Source: Lycocorax pyrrhopterus obiensis (taxonomy: Eukaryota > Chordata > Aves > Passeriformes > Paradisaeidae). From it: a DNA stretch of 64,000 nt. Made by a program: the position numbers and the translations under genes. Within the stretch, counting starts at the first letter, position 1. Each line of letters starts with the position of its first letter. The stretch covers positions 7,582,830 through 7,646,829 of the forward strand of contig JACSVZ010000022.1 in NCBI GenBank assembly GCA_014706295.1, written 5' to 3'. The notes under the pieces were generated by a model. It saw only the letters and a list, made by a program, of their open reading frames with translations, did no database searches and was not told the origin of the DNA. Shown here one piece after another: positions 11,401 through 22,893 of the stretch.

Positions 11401-14400
11401 GCAGAGTTTTTAGTTCTTCATGGTGTTTTGGAAAGAAAAAAATATTTGAGATATGGGAGACATGTTGCCTTCAGCTCTAAACTGTGCTTTCCTTGGTTAT
11501 CCTAAAGGCATGGGAACCTCGTGAGGCCTGATTGTGTGCACACTGGGGGAAGCTGAGGATCTGAAGCAAAGCCTGTTTATTCCAGAACAGCAGCTCCTGT
11601 TAAGCTGAGTGGGGTTTTGGGCAGCAGAGAGGTGAATCCCATTTCTGGGATAGGTGAGCTGTTGAAACATGCAGGATTTTCTGCTGCCTTTGGCATTTGG
11701 AGTTAATGGATGTGAAACTTCTTTTCACTTCTGCTTTTTGTGTGCATTCTTGGTGTGATGCACTTATGGTGTGCAGTTTTGCAATCGGGAGATTTCCCCA
11801 TCAGTTTGGGTTTGTTTCTCTGATTTTTACAAGGGATGAACAGGCTCTCACTTCAGGGCAAAGCAGACAGTAGTATATCAGGGCAGGGAAATCCAAGAAA
11901 AATAGTATCTGAATGCTATTTGTCTTGCAAGCACATGTAGGCGTTTATTATTTCTGAGGGCTCTCTCGTCAGTCGGACATTGAACAATTGTGACATCTGT
12001 TGTAAGTTACTGTCCCCCAGAGTCACTTCACGCAGTTTGGAGTTTACTTTTCCAAATCCACCACAAATAAAGCCCAGAATTATCTCCCTGTCCCCACAAA
12101 GGCAAGTGGGAACCTCCTGGGGAAATGCTGCAGACTGCAAGGAGGTGGAGAGGTTTAGCAGAGGGGGCTGTTTGGGTTCTCTCTGCCTTACCGTGGGTTG
12201 AGCAATGAACCCTCCAGTTCACACCATCAGAGGGGCCCCCCCTGAGGCCCCCAGGAGGTGAGACAATGGTCATTTCATAAAAACAAAAACAAAGACCAAG
12301 TGCAAAAGCTGACCTGCAGCTCCAAACTTTCTGAGCCATCATCTTGCACTGCGTCGGGGATCCCCGTGTTGGTGTTCACAGGTTTGCACGTTGTTAGTGC
12401 CTCCCACACTGCTGAGGGGAGCTGGGAAGGCCACAGCGAAGTCAGCTTTCCCTTTCAGCCCATCTGCCTCTATCGGGGAAGAAATACTGTCTGTTTGTTT
12501 AGGTGAGATATTAGTCTGCCCCCGGAGCTCCAGGTCACTGTAAATGTAACACAAGCCCTATTTCCTGTTAGGAAAGGGGAAAAAATATGCCTGTGAATTG
12601 TCTCTGATGTGCTGCCAATTGTCAGGGAAGATTCAATTTGGTGGAGAATTACTGTGCTCTTAAAGAGCTGCACCGGTGACGGAGATTTAGGGCAGCTGCT
12701 CCTTCCAGAAATGGGAGATTTGTCTTTGATTTTCACAAAACCAGGATTGTGACTGGTAGCAAGTTGCCCACTCCACATGGCATGGATGGCTTGGAGGGGA
12801 GGCTGAAGCGGTGGCTCAGGTAAATGGGATCGTGGTGGGACAAGAAGGGGACACCTGCGCATGGCTGAAGGAGGGCTGGACAGAGATTTGGGGTGAGACT
12901 GGCAGGTGCTGGGGCAAAGCTTTCTGTCAGTGTTCCACTATGGTAAAGAAGAAATGGTGTTTTCTTGCCACCTAGCCAAAAGCCAGACCAAAAGAGACAA
13001 GAATTTGCTCTGTGTGTGTGATGCACACGTGTTCACTGCTAATCCAATAAAGTAAATATGTGACCTGTGGAATGACCCAAAGATGCTACAATAAATAATG
13101 CTACAGATCACTCATATATTTCTCTTTCTTTTGCATTTATTGTATCAAGGCCAATTTCAGCTGTTGTCTATGCAGCCATTTGTAGACAGGTAAGCTGCAG
13201 CCACCCATTTGGCCTCTCTTATAGTAGAAACCACCTTTGCCCTTCCAAAACTGGCACCAAAATGGGTTTTCCTCTTTTTTCGTTATGCTTATTGCAAAGA
13301 GTAGTATTTCAGTTTAGGCGTGGATAAAGGTGCAGTGCACTTGGGTAAAGCTGTTTTGTATCAGGTTGCTTGGCCTACTCTGTAGGCCTTGTCTCCAAAA
13401 ACATTCACCCTCCAAAGCTTCCTGTGGCAAAGAAATACAAAAAAGCCTACAGACTATGTCCTGTGAAATTGCCCATATGTCAACTGGATATCAGAGCTGC
13501 CTTGCAGCCTGGCATTCTCACTGTGCCCCTGTGCCGATGTTGAACCTTCCACAAAAGAGAACATCTAAATCATGTTAGCCTTAGTGGCAGAGCAATTGTT
13601 AAGTAAAATCTGTATAATCCATATAAATAACCCTGAAGAGATTTAATATTTATTCATTTCACTACTGCAGCAAACAATAGCTTGGTTGGCCAGAGACCAG
13701 GAGAAATGCAGAAAAGCAATTTTAAGGGATATAAGGCATGCATTTTTGCCGTTTGGTTCCTCCCCAGTTGTTTTTACAGAGCTAGAGCAGCAACTGGGTG
13801 GGAGTGAGCTGATGGCCAGCGCTCTGTTTCTCTCCACAGTGCTTGCAGGTAACAGCTCACTGTGGCCACTATCTCCCAATCTCTGGGCACTCTCCCTGCT
13901 ACTGTCTGGGTATCTCTGAATCAGCCAGGGCACGCCCAGCATCAGCGAAATTATCCTCCCTGTGGTCCTTGGAAATGGGGTAACTCCTGTGCTACGGTCC
14001 AGGCTTCCAGGCAATCCGTGGAGACGGAACATGTTCTCTCCAGCCGTTTTTAAAATTCATCAAGGTTTTTCCTGGAGCGCTGGACCTCGGCAGGGTGAGC
14101 CCGAGCCCATCGGCCGCTGGGTTGCAGTACGGTCGTACACGTTCCCAGGGCTGCCCCTTGGGGATATTCCCAGCCCTTCCACTTTGTCCAGAGGTTCCTT
14201 CTTCTGTGGAAAACACAGAAACTGCTCCAGGTATGAATAAAGATTTTTGTTCTCCTTTTTCTACTGTGCCTCTGTGTTTCAGAGTAATGCTGTTGGATCA
14301 AAATTTTTAAAATGCAGCATCTTATTCCATGAAATGCTGCTTAGCAGAGATACGGGGTCAAAAGCCAGTGCTGCAGCCAAACCAGGGCCTGCGGCTTCTC

Positions 14401-17044
14401 CATCAGCTGCTGCAATCCCTGCATGGGACCAGTCTCTTTCCCTGTCCCTCTCAAACACATGCTGAACCCATCCTGACAGAGCTGATTAGCTGATGATTTC
14501 TTTCCTGTTCCTTCAGCTTTTCTCTGGCTGCCTCCTAAATACCTCCCTGCATTCCTCATGCTTTCCCTCCTTGCAGGTCTGCAACCATAAACATATGTAA
14601 TAAATAATAACTATATAAGTATTTTATATTTTTGTACTAACATTGAGGGAAATAAGTGATTTGTAGTTTTGCACTAAATGAAGGTAGAAGGGTATTAACA
14701 GGAAACAAATTGTTAGGACAGCCCCCTCTTTCCATCTCCCTTGCCTGTATTCAGAAGTTTCCTTTAGAGATTGCTTCTTCTTTCCAGTCATCCTAAATCC
14801 TATTAATCCCTCTTTTTTATTTTTTAGTCAATTGAAAAAAAATGCCATTATTGCTAAGGAAGTTTGAGATCTACTTAGAAAGGGTAAAATGGATTTAAGC
14901 TGGTCCTTGTGTGATGAATACATTTTAAGCTTCTTGGTCTGTCTGCACCAAAGATGTCAAAATATAATCCTTTAAAATCAACGGAAGTGATAGATCCTTT
15001 AATACACTTTCTAGCCTACTGCTCTAAAATACTTCCTACATTGAAAAACGTATATTCACAGGAGACCAGTATTGTCTAGGACGTAGGTGGGCATGTCTGA
15101 AATACCCAGGCAAAAAGTGTCTGCTGCTACAGTGCCTTGAACTGTTGGGAAGAATAGCTATTACTCACTAAATCTAGGATCCAGTTCCTGGGGAAAAGAC
15201 CTTTTCTCCTGAAAACACCTGCAGGGTAAAGTTTATTCCCCTTTTGTCAATCTGAGTAACAAAGTAAGGATGCTATAACAAATGATGGCAGGGGCTGAAG
15301 AAGATGTAAGAGGATGGAAAAGAAATCATTAATCCACTGCACCAACTCTGATAACAGCCAGCAGATACCAGACTGCCAGCACATCTCTTTTATCCGTGGG
15401 TTTATCTCCTCTTGGGCACTGTTTGTTTATTTTTGGGGGTTTTTTTGGGTTAGTTTGGTTTCAGTTCTTTTCCATCCAGGAGCTCTGAATCTTGTCCCTT
15501 CTGTGAAAAGCCCCAGACACACAGGAGTGCCCATCTTTATCTCCTGCAAAAGTATTTCCTAAAATCCTGCCTGTGCTCCTGCCCTGACTGCAATGGGCTG
15601 GGGCTCCGTCGGTAGCCCAGGGAAAACAGCTTATCAGGGTTACCACAGTGTCACTCTGAAAGTAGCCAGCAACTCTTTGCAGTTTATTATTCGTGCTGTT
15701 AAGTATGACCTGGAAATTTGTATCTTTGTATAACCAGATGTCAGTTCCTTCAATCCTACAAAGCCACACTTTTTCTCCCCTTCCCCCTCCCTCCCTCGCT
15801 GGCTATCCAGAGATGTGAAAAACCAACAACGTGAGTTCATGCTCCTGACAAGATGAGTATTGTCAGGAATATACAAGCTGTGGTTTTTCCTTTCTGCATC
15901 TTGAAAGTGAAGAAAAAAGGCCTTTGATTTATCTAAAGTTCTGTTATTCTTTTTTTCGTCTTTGAGCTAGTAAAAGGTGTCATTATATTATCACACTTGT
16001 GTCCCTTCCATGTTTATCCTGGCCCATATTCCACTCTGCAACAACAAGAACATAAAACATCCCATGAGAAACTCTAGGTTAAGTTTATTTGACTTATTTT
16101 TTTTTAACCTATGTTGTAATCAGGATTGTTTTGCTAACTTAGTTCACCGAGGTAGTTTTTGGTAAAGGCTAAGATTTGCTTAAGTGGCCAGAAAGAAAAT
16201 ACATATGACTGGTTTATGCTTTGCCACCCTGAATTGTAATGTTTTGTTTATTATGACTTTGGGCATGTTTTATTGGTGAGTGGAGAGGTCACAGCCTCGC
16301 ATTTGAAACCTGTATTTGTGCTTTACGGGTTCTGGGATTTGAAACCACAGGCAGTCACTGAACTTTCTGGCTGCCTTAGGTAGCTGTGACCAAGTGGCCA
16401 GACCAGGTCCTCTCCTCTGCGGTCACCCTGCTGGGAGCAAAAGTGTGACATTGGCTTGGGACAGGAGGTCTCCAAAGGAGCACATGAGGCTGAAATAGCC
16501 CCACTGCAGTGTACTCTGCTCTCCTCATTCCCAGCCTCTTGTCATTTTTAATGTTCTTAAATTCAGAGCTTTCTAGTCAGTCTGTTCTTTTGGAAATTAA
16601 TGTGTTTGGAAAGAAATTTGTGTTCATACCCCATGGAGAAAATATGGCAAAGGTACGCCCAACTTCTGTAGCGGTGGATCCAGTTATAACAACTCAGTAG
16701 AAAAGACTCTTCATTCTACAAACGGAAAAATGGTTTTGGGATGTTTCCAATGCCTTGTACTTCCAAAGAATCCAGTGGTGGAACAAAGGTGCCTTCACTT
16801 CAAGGGTTTTAGCCTCAGAATGCTCAGTGAGAGCAGTAGCATTGCCAGGTAATACCTGGAGATGTGGCAGGCGTGGAAAGATCTGAGGCAAATTTTCTTT
16901 GAATCTGTTTAAAGTAAGAGGCAAATTTTTCCATATAAAGGATTCAGTGGTGTGGGGGATGTTAAGGTGTGTGCAGAACAGCCACATGCTAATTGTTGTG
17001 CTGTTTGATTTACAAGCTGAGCAATTATAGTGTGACACAAACAT
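5425..17044. other. Gene-free DNA, no element recognised over most of the stretch
   Basis: About 11.6 kb of mostly unique sequence. Points seen: a GC-richer, slightly CpG-containing patch at about 5750-5840; a possible fragment of the palindromic repeat family near 6316-6372 ('ccctgatttacaccac'); an A-rich tract at about 8129-8148; stop-poor patches around 12030-12860 and 13640-14310 where several frames are open at once; and T-rich tracts near 15430 and 16090. None of the open frames shows a recognisable protein domain. Two weak exon-like strings, at 6951-7080 and 13782-13848, are discussed as findings. Confidence 0.5.
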
Positions 17045-17098
17045 GTGGACTAGCTGATCTTAAAGGTCTTTTCCAACTTAAACCACTCCATGATTCCA
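17045..17098 (+). repeat. CR1 LINE 3' end fragment, sense
   Basis: A string of the form tggactagctgatct, ttaaaggtcttttccaactt, aaaccactccatgattcca matches the CR1 3' terminus (consensus 'ctagatgatctttaaggtcctttccaaccc...ttctatgattc'). Only about 54 bp of the 3' end is recognisable. A second, better CR1 copy in the same orientation starts about 125 bp downstream. Confidence 0.75.
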
Positions 17099-17221
17099 CA
17101 TTTCTACTGCAGTCAGTGGCCTTTCAGCATTCCCCTCTGGATGGTCAGTGGTCAGGTTTTTTACTGCCGGATATTTCATGTCCAGCCTGTGCCAGGGGTG
17201 TTCAAAATGAGCTCAGTCTAG

Positions 17222-17362
17222 AGTCCCCACCCCTGCAGGTGTCAAGGCCAGGCTGGATGGAGCTTGGAGCACCCTGGTCTAGTGGAAGGTGTCCCTGCCA
17301 GGGGGGATTGTAATGAAAAGGCCTTTAAGGTCCCTTCCAACCCAAACCATTCTATGATTCTT
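17222..17362 (+). repeat. CR1 LINE 3' end fragment, sense
   Basis: The order of blocks is diagnostic: 'agtccccacccctgcaggtg', 'tcaaggccaggctggatgga', 'gcttggagcaccctggtcta', 'gtggaaggtgtccctgccag', then 'tttaaggtcccttccaaccc' and 'aaaccattctatgattctt'. This is a typical avian CR1 3' end. The segment before the final block is shortened and altered relative to the usual consensus. The copy is about 140 bp and less diverged than its left neighbour. Confidence 0.92.
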
Positions 17363-17461
17363 CCATTTTCACATACATTGCATGTCCATGGTAGATGCCA
17401 AATTCAAAGCAGCATCTGAGAAAAAATGAATTCTCACCAGCCTAATGGACTGTACCTGTTT

Positions 17462-17565
17462 AACAGTGGGGAAAACTGAGGTCCAGAGAATTCATTGACT
17501 GCGTTATGCCCACAGGAGCTCCCAGACTGATCATTTTCTGCCACTCTCTCCTAAATTCTATTCAT
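17462..17565 (-). repeat. MIR-type SINE fragment, antisense
   Basis: The stretch begins with an acagtggggaaaactgaggt-type segment, then 'ccagagaattcattgactgc' and 'cccacaggagctcccaga'. This follows the reverse complement of MIR ('acagatggggaaactgaggcacagagaggttaagtgacttgcccaaggtcaca'). The copy is old and diverged, and the right end is uncertain. Confidence 0.6.
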
Positions 17566-19894
17566 CTGATGACGTTTTATGCCACGAATACTAATGGTAC
17601 CAAAGTTCGTGCAGCTATTCCCTCACAAAACAAATTTTGCCGTGAGACTACTGTAGCAACCCACCCCTGCTGACCACCATCAACTGGCAAATTGCCTTAA
17701 ATATTTCTAAACTCAGTATGTTCAGTTTCATCCCTCTGTTGGAAGATTCCTTCTATGAATTACATTTTTTTTCCAGGCTGTGGTAGGATGGTTAAAAGAG
17801 CTGAATTAGTCTATAAATTCACCCCGGGGAGATCCTTGTTCAGTTCTCACCTCCAGTTGTTTTGTTCTAGGTAATGTGAATAAGCCACTGAGGATGAGCC
17901 TATTGACCTCTGTCTTTTTTTTGTCTTGAAAAGAGTAAACAAAGTGAAATTTTCCTGCCTAAACTGAATGATGTCTTCAAATGTAGAACTAATACATCAT
18001 AAATACAATGAAAATACACAAAATAGATATCTTTTCTTCCACCGTCTGTGTTTTTCTGATGTTATTTTTGTCATGGCAATTTACTAAATATATATATATA
18101 TACATTCTTCTTATTTACTTCAGTTCCCAGCCCCAATATTTCTTGTGATTTGTCCAGAATTACACAAATAATTCATAGCTCATCCCTGAGAGCAAAGATG
18201 TGTCTGAAAGGCACCTGAGGGAAGGGATCACCCACGGACTCCATGAGGGCAGATATTGATGGGCTGTGCTGGACACACCGGAGGGGTGTGGGATCGATGA
18301 GGAGAGTAATGACTCCTGCAGAAGATATTTACAGATCTTTGGTGCCAATAACTTTACTGCTGGTCTCACAAGTGCATCAAACGTGAGAATCAAGCAGTGT
18401 GCAGTCATATACAAAAGTAAGCAGTCATGTATGAATGAATGAAGAAAATATGGTTAAAAGCAGGACCCTGTCCCAGCACGTGGCCTTCAGAGAGGAGAAG
18501 ACATGAACTAGAGGGCAACAGACATAAGGACTGTTGTCTCCTCAGAAGATATTTGGGATGCAAAGGAAACACAGTACAGTACTGTGTAGCAGTGAAAGCT
18601 TTTTTTGTACAGATCGGGATATTTTTACATTTGCTCCAGTTCTCTCTGCCTGACAATGGTGCCTTGCCCATCAGCCCGCAGTGGGAACTCTCTCTCCACC
18701 AGTCAGTGTACATTGGCAGTGATTCTGCTTCCCGCTCTGAGAACATCCCACTCTGCTACCAGCAGAAGCTGTGAGAGTTTGGCTTTGTTTGTTTTCCTTA
18801 CCCCCACCCAGAGGAGGTCGTTCCCGAAAATGCTTATGGCTGATTCTCCCTTCAGGTATATGTTCCTCCCCTGGGTCCTCAAGCTGTGGTGTGTGGAGTA
18901 TGAGCAGCATCATTCCTGCTGGTGCCCACAATGAAACAGTAGAAAGTCATGCAAGGATTGGCATCTCAGGGGAGAAGTACCAGAACCGCCCTTTCTTTAT
19001 CAAACCAAGTCCTGGAGCTCAGCTCTGGCAATTGTGTGTGGCAGATCAATCACCACTGGGGCTTTCCCCCTTCTTATTTGTGCATACTTAATTTATTCTA
19101 GCTTTTTTCCATTCCATTTTGGGCTTGGTCCTGCAAGCACCGGCTGACGTGGTTGTGCAATCAGCACTCCAGTGTCCAAAAGTGCATGTTCTTTGTGGCA
19201 AAGCAGCATCTGGCTCGGGCCTCAGCTGGACTCTGGTTTCTCCTCGCTGCAAGGCAGAGCTCTCAGCTGTGTGTGCTGTGCAAAGGATGACAGTTTGCTG
19301 GCGTGGGAGGGGACCAAGCCCTCGTCCCCTGGGTGAGCTGCCTTGCACGTTAAGTGGAAACTTTCATTATTTACCAACTGGTCAAAATGACTTTGCTATT
19401 GACATAGGCTTCATTATGTCAGCCATTCCGTTCTTTGAAAACGGGGGCAAAAGAGAAAAAGAGTGATGGCAGGGAAGGGGAAATTCCATTTCTTCCTAAA
19501 TTGAGTGGAAACATCTTCAGGAAAATTAAAGAAAAACCCGAGAGAAGAAGAGCAAAAGAAATAACTGTGGCCAAAGCCACTTTCCTTTCTCTTTTTCAAT
19601 CTCCTTTCCAACATGCTCCTGGTAAAATCATTACAAAGGCCGTTTATTTTTAAAATTGAAAGATTGGGGAGAGTCATAATGAGATATTATGTGTAAAAGT
19701 TGCACATAAATTTCCTTCTGTCATATTTTGGGCTCGCCTAACGCATCCCCTTGGCAGGCCTGAAGGAAGCTGATCGCTTTAGTATAGATTGTGTGTGCTT
19801 CAATAATATTGCCCAAGGACAGAGCTACTGGGTGGCTGAGTTGGCTACATGCTGATTTAAAATTAGCTGGGCTTTTATTTGCCACACTAAATTG

Positions 19895-19933
19895 CTCTCT
19901 CTCTCTCTCTCAAAAAAAAAAAAAAAAAAAAAA
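19895..19933. repeat. (CT)n microsatellite joined to an A run
   Basis: Seventeen bases of perfect CT repeat at 19895-19911 are followed directly by 22 consecutive A residues at 19912-19933. The A run is not preceded by any retrogene-like or SINE-like body, so it is treated as a compound simple repeat. Confidence 0.95.
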
Positions 19934-21678
19934 GGGAAAATAAAGAAGTTTTGTATCAGAATGAAGCAGCAGGTTTGGAGCAAGGTCTTTCTTCTTTCCT
20001 TTCCTTTTTGGGAAATGCAATTTTTTCACTCATTGAAGAGTTTTCCTGTTTCTCACCTTTGTGGAGAGCCATGGAAGAAAGGCAAAGTGATTGTGGTGTG
20101 TGATGTGTGATGCAGAGATAAGGCCAATGTTCTGTGTTTGCTCTGCAGAGTCTTTCCCTGCGGGCTGCCCTGCACAGATCTCATGGATACGGAGTTGGAC
20201 AGTCGCAGTGTCACACAACACCCTGCTCCCGGTCTCAGGTCAAACACATCTGTCACTCCTTTTTAAATGTAGTCACGCAAGATGCTCTAAGTTTCTTACG
20301 GAAGATTCCTGAAATGCTTTTTTAAAATTGTTTTTGTGATTACACGAGTTTGAAATTTCCTGTCACATCTGCAACCTGGGGTCTGTGTCCCTTCTCTGAG
20401 CCAGAGAGGTCATGCCTGGTTTTTCTGCAGAATTTGGTGGGCCCTGATTTTATGTCTTCATATTTTGTTTTTATGGTCCCGATCTCTCTGAGGTTTTTGT
20501 GCTTCCAGGATCTCAACTGAGGGATCTCAACGGTTGCCAAGAGCTGGGACATTTTCATTTCCTACCCTTTCTTGGTTGAAACCAAAAACTGGTCTTCAAG
20601 GAGGCAAAGACCATCAAAGAGCATAAGAATAAATAGTAATTCATAGCAGTTTTGCTAATATGCTTAATTTAGAGCTCTGGAGCCTAAGTCCTAGCCACAT
20701 AGCCTCTGTATTCCATTTTCTATGAAACACTTGACCTATTTACTCACTTTTTGACCTAGCAGTCTAAGAAATATAAGATGGAAAAGACATGACCAAAATG
20801 AGAGGTTTAAATAAACAGCTTTTAGTGTGGGAAAAGGCCAAATTTATTCTAAATGTAAATATGTATTTTAAAAATCTGAGTACCCTCATACTTTGGGCAA
20901 ATCTGAGTGAATCTGAGCTTTACATCTAGTCTGTGTCTCAGTCCCATGCCAAACAAAAGCTGGAACTGGAATTTGGAAAGCCAATACTTTAGCTCAGATT
21001 CAGGTAAACATGCTCTGAACCAAACCTCCCCAGCTCGTCTTATTGGGAATTATAGTTAATTAAATTAAGATTTCAGTCTTCTTCACTGGTATCTTCATCT
21101 CTGGGTAGCAGCCTTGGGCAAGGTTGAAAGTGAAACTTGCTTCCTTTGCTCCAAGGCAGCCTTGCCTAAAATCGACTCTGGAATCAAAAGCTCCGTGTGC
21201 AGCTATTAAAGCTCCCTCACCACAAGCTGCTCTGCCAGCATTTCTGAGTGCCCCGTTCCTACAGGTATCCCGGCGAGCTTTCATCTTGTGTGAACTGTAA
21301 AAGGAGGCATCGGGGTTTATTAAAGGGTTTTTGCTGCTAAGGTGTCATACATCACGCCATTAATTAAGAGAAATTCCTCTTTCCCCAGTTGGGTGGCTGC
21401 ACAACGCTGCCAGCGTGTATATATTACCCACCCTGGCCTAACCCGAACGCTGCATGACTGATTGTACCCCAGGGACATTCCAGCCTCCTCAGGTAATTCG
21501 ATTGCTGAGTCTCCAAGCCCAAGGAATTAAAGAAACCTCTGCACTGGGCTCTTCTCCCCTTGTAATTAGTGCCGGAGTGGGGTGCGGCGGGTCCGTGTGT
21601 TCCCAATCACAGCCCACACAATGAAAATGTTTTCTTTCTGGGACAATCTGAAGAAACCTCATGGGGATCTGAGGGTTT

Positions 21679-21730
21679 TATATACATATATATATATATA
21701 TATATATGCGCATGTAATAATAATTATTAT
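21679..21730. repeat. (TA)n microsatellite and adjacent AT palindrome
   Basis: A 29-bp TA repeat with one C interruption (21679-21707) is followed after a short gcgcatg spacer by a perfect 14-bp palindrome centred on AATT (21717-21730). Both could extrude as cruciforms and are likely length-variable. Confidence 0.95.
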
Positions 21731-22324
21731 CCTCATTAGAACTGTAGCTCCACAGCTTGACAATGTGCTTTAAAAATTGGAGGGAGAGCTGGAGGATGCG
21801 CCGAGGAATCGCTGCCCATGCACGGCCCCTCACATCGCCCCAGTGTTGGGGAGCACTTGGAACCTGAGCCCAAGGAGCTTCTGCCTTCAGTAGGAGGCTG
21901 GTGATCACCTCCCTTCAGCTGGGGCTGGACAGGTAAGGTGGGGACATCCTTTGTCTGTCTTTTTTTCCCACTGTGTGCACAGTTTTGCAAAATTTTTCCA
22001 CCCAGCTTTGGTCCCTCAGCAGTTGTGTTTCATTTGTCCAGGGTAGCCAAAGAAGCAGAGTGGACCCACCTAACCCAAATTTCTGTGCTTCTCACTCATG
22101 CTCCTCCCTCCAGGCTCCTGAGGATTAGGGACACATAATGGGATGCTGGATGCCTGTTCACAGAGGGGAAAAATATTATCCCTCAGCCTGAGCCATAGGG
22201 TATAATTAGAGCTGTTCAGGAATTTTGTCATTAAAAGTCTTTGGGTTAGAAAATGCCAGTTCTTTGAAACAAATTTTTGGAATAAAGGAAGAGGTTTCTA
22301 GTATCAAAGAAGAATAAATTCTGG

Positions 22325-22394
22325 AATAACCACTAGCTCTGGGTGAAGGAGAGCTGTGTTCCAGTCCCAGTGAAAGCACAGGTTACTTACACAG
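22325..22394 (+). repeat. MIR-type SINE fragment, sense
   Basis: The string 'aaccactagctctgggtgaa' followed by 'ggagagctgtgttccagtcc' and 'cagtgaaagcac' parallels the MIR core 'agcactggactgggagtcaggagacctgggttctagtcccagctctgcc'. It is short and diverged, and is supported by the ordered agreement of several blocks. Confidence 0.5.
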
Positions 22395-22671
22395 AAAACC
22401 AGCACTGTAAAATAGCAGTGGAGCATTCTGTGCTCTTCTGGTGCTCATGCAAACTGTAAAGCAAGGGTTTCAAAGAGATCTGCCCTGACTGAGCAGGGAT
22501 TCTTGGTTATTTCCTCTATTTCAGGAAGCACAACCAAGTTTAAGGACTTGATGTGTAGCTCTCAAAAATGAGAACATTTCTTTAAAAGGTCATATTGAAA
22601 AGACATGCAGGAGGGATAACCTTCAGAAGAGCTCTTGCTGAAGTGACTCACCGCTGCTGGTGAGTGCAGGG

Positions 22672-22893
22672 CCATTCACAGAACAGTAGAATCGTTTAGG
22701 TTAGAAAAGTCTCTAAGACCATCAAGTCCAACACTTCCCCGAGCACTGCCAAGGCCGCCACTAAACCATGTTCCCAAGTGCCACTTCTACATGTCTTTTA
22801 AATCCTTCAAGGGATGGTGACTGCCCTAAGCAGCCTTTTCCAGTGCTTGACAACCCTAATATCCAATCTAAATCTCCTCTGGCACAATTTGTT
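22672..22893 (-). repeat. CR1 LINE fragment, antisense
   Basis: Ordered blocks match the reverse complement of an avian CR1 3' region: 'agaatcgtttaggttagaaa', 'agaccatcaagtccaacact', 'gcactgccaaggccgccact', 'aaaccatgttcccaagtgcc', 'cttttaaatccttcaaggga', 'tgcttgacaaccctaatatc', 'caatctaaatctcctctggc'. A segment normally found between the 'acaaccctt' and 'aatatccaatc' blocks is missing, so the copy carries an internal deletion as well as 5' truncation. Confidence 0.93.

Larger units (their letters stand above)
17566..22324. other. Non-coding DNA with microsatellites
   Basis: Mostly unique sequence. It holds a short (AT)n at 18088-18102, the (CT)n plus A run at 19895-19933, and the (TA)n at 21679-21707. 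The part around 19690-19880 is AT-rich and repeat-poor, with a texture like conserved non-coding DNA. No gene was recognised. A 'cag|gtaagg' donor-like site occurs at about 21930, but the upstream sequence is not a recognisable coding exon. Confidence 0.5.

Noticed and set aside
19912..19933. 22-base A run as a retrogene poly(A) tail
   Set aside because: It is directly preceded by a CT microsatellite rather than gene-like sequence, and no target-site duplication was seen.
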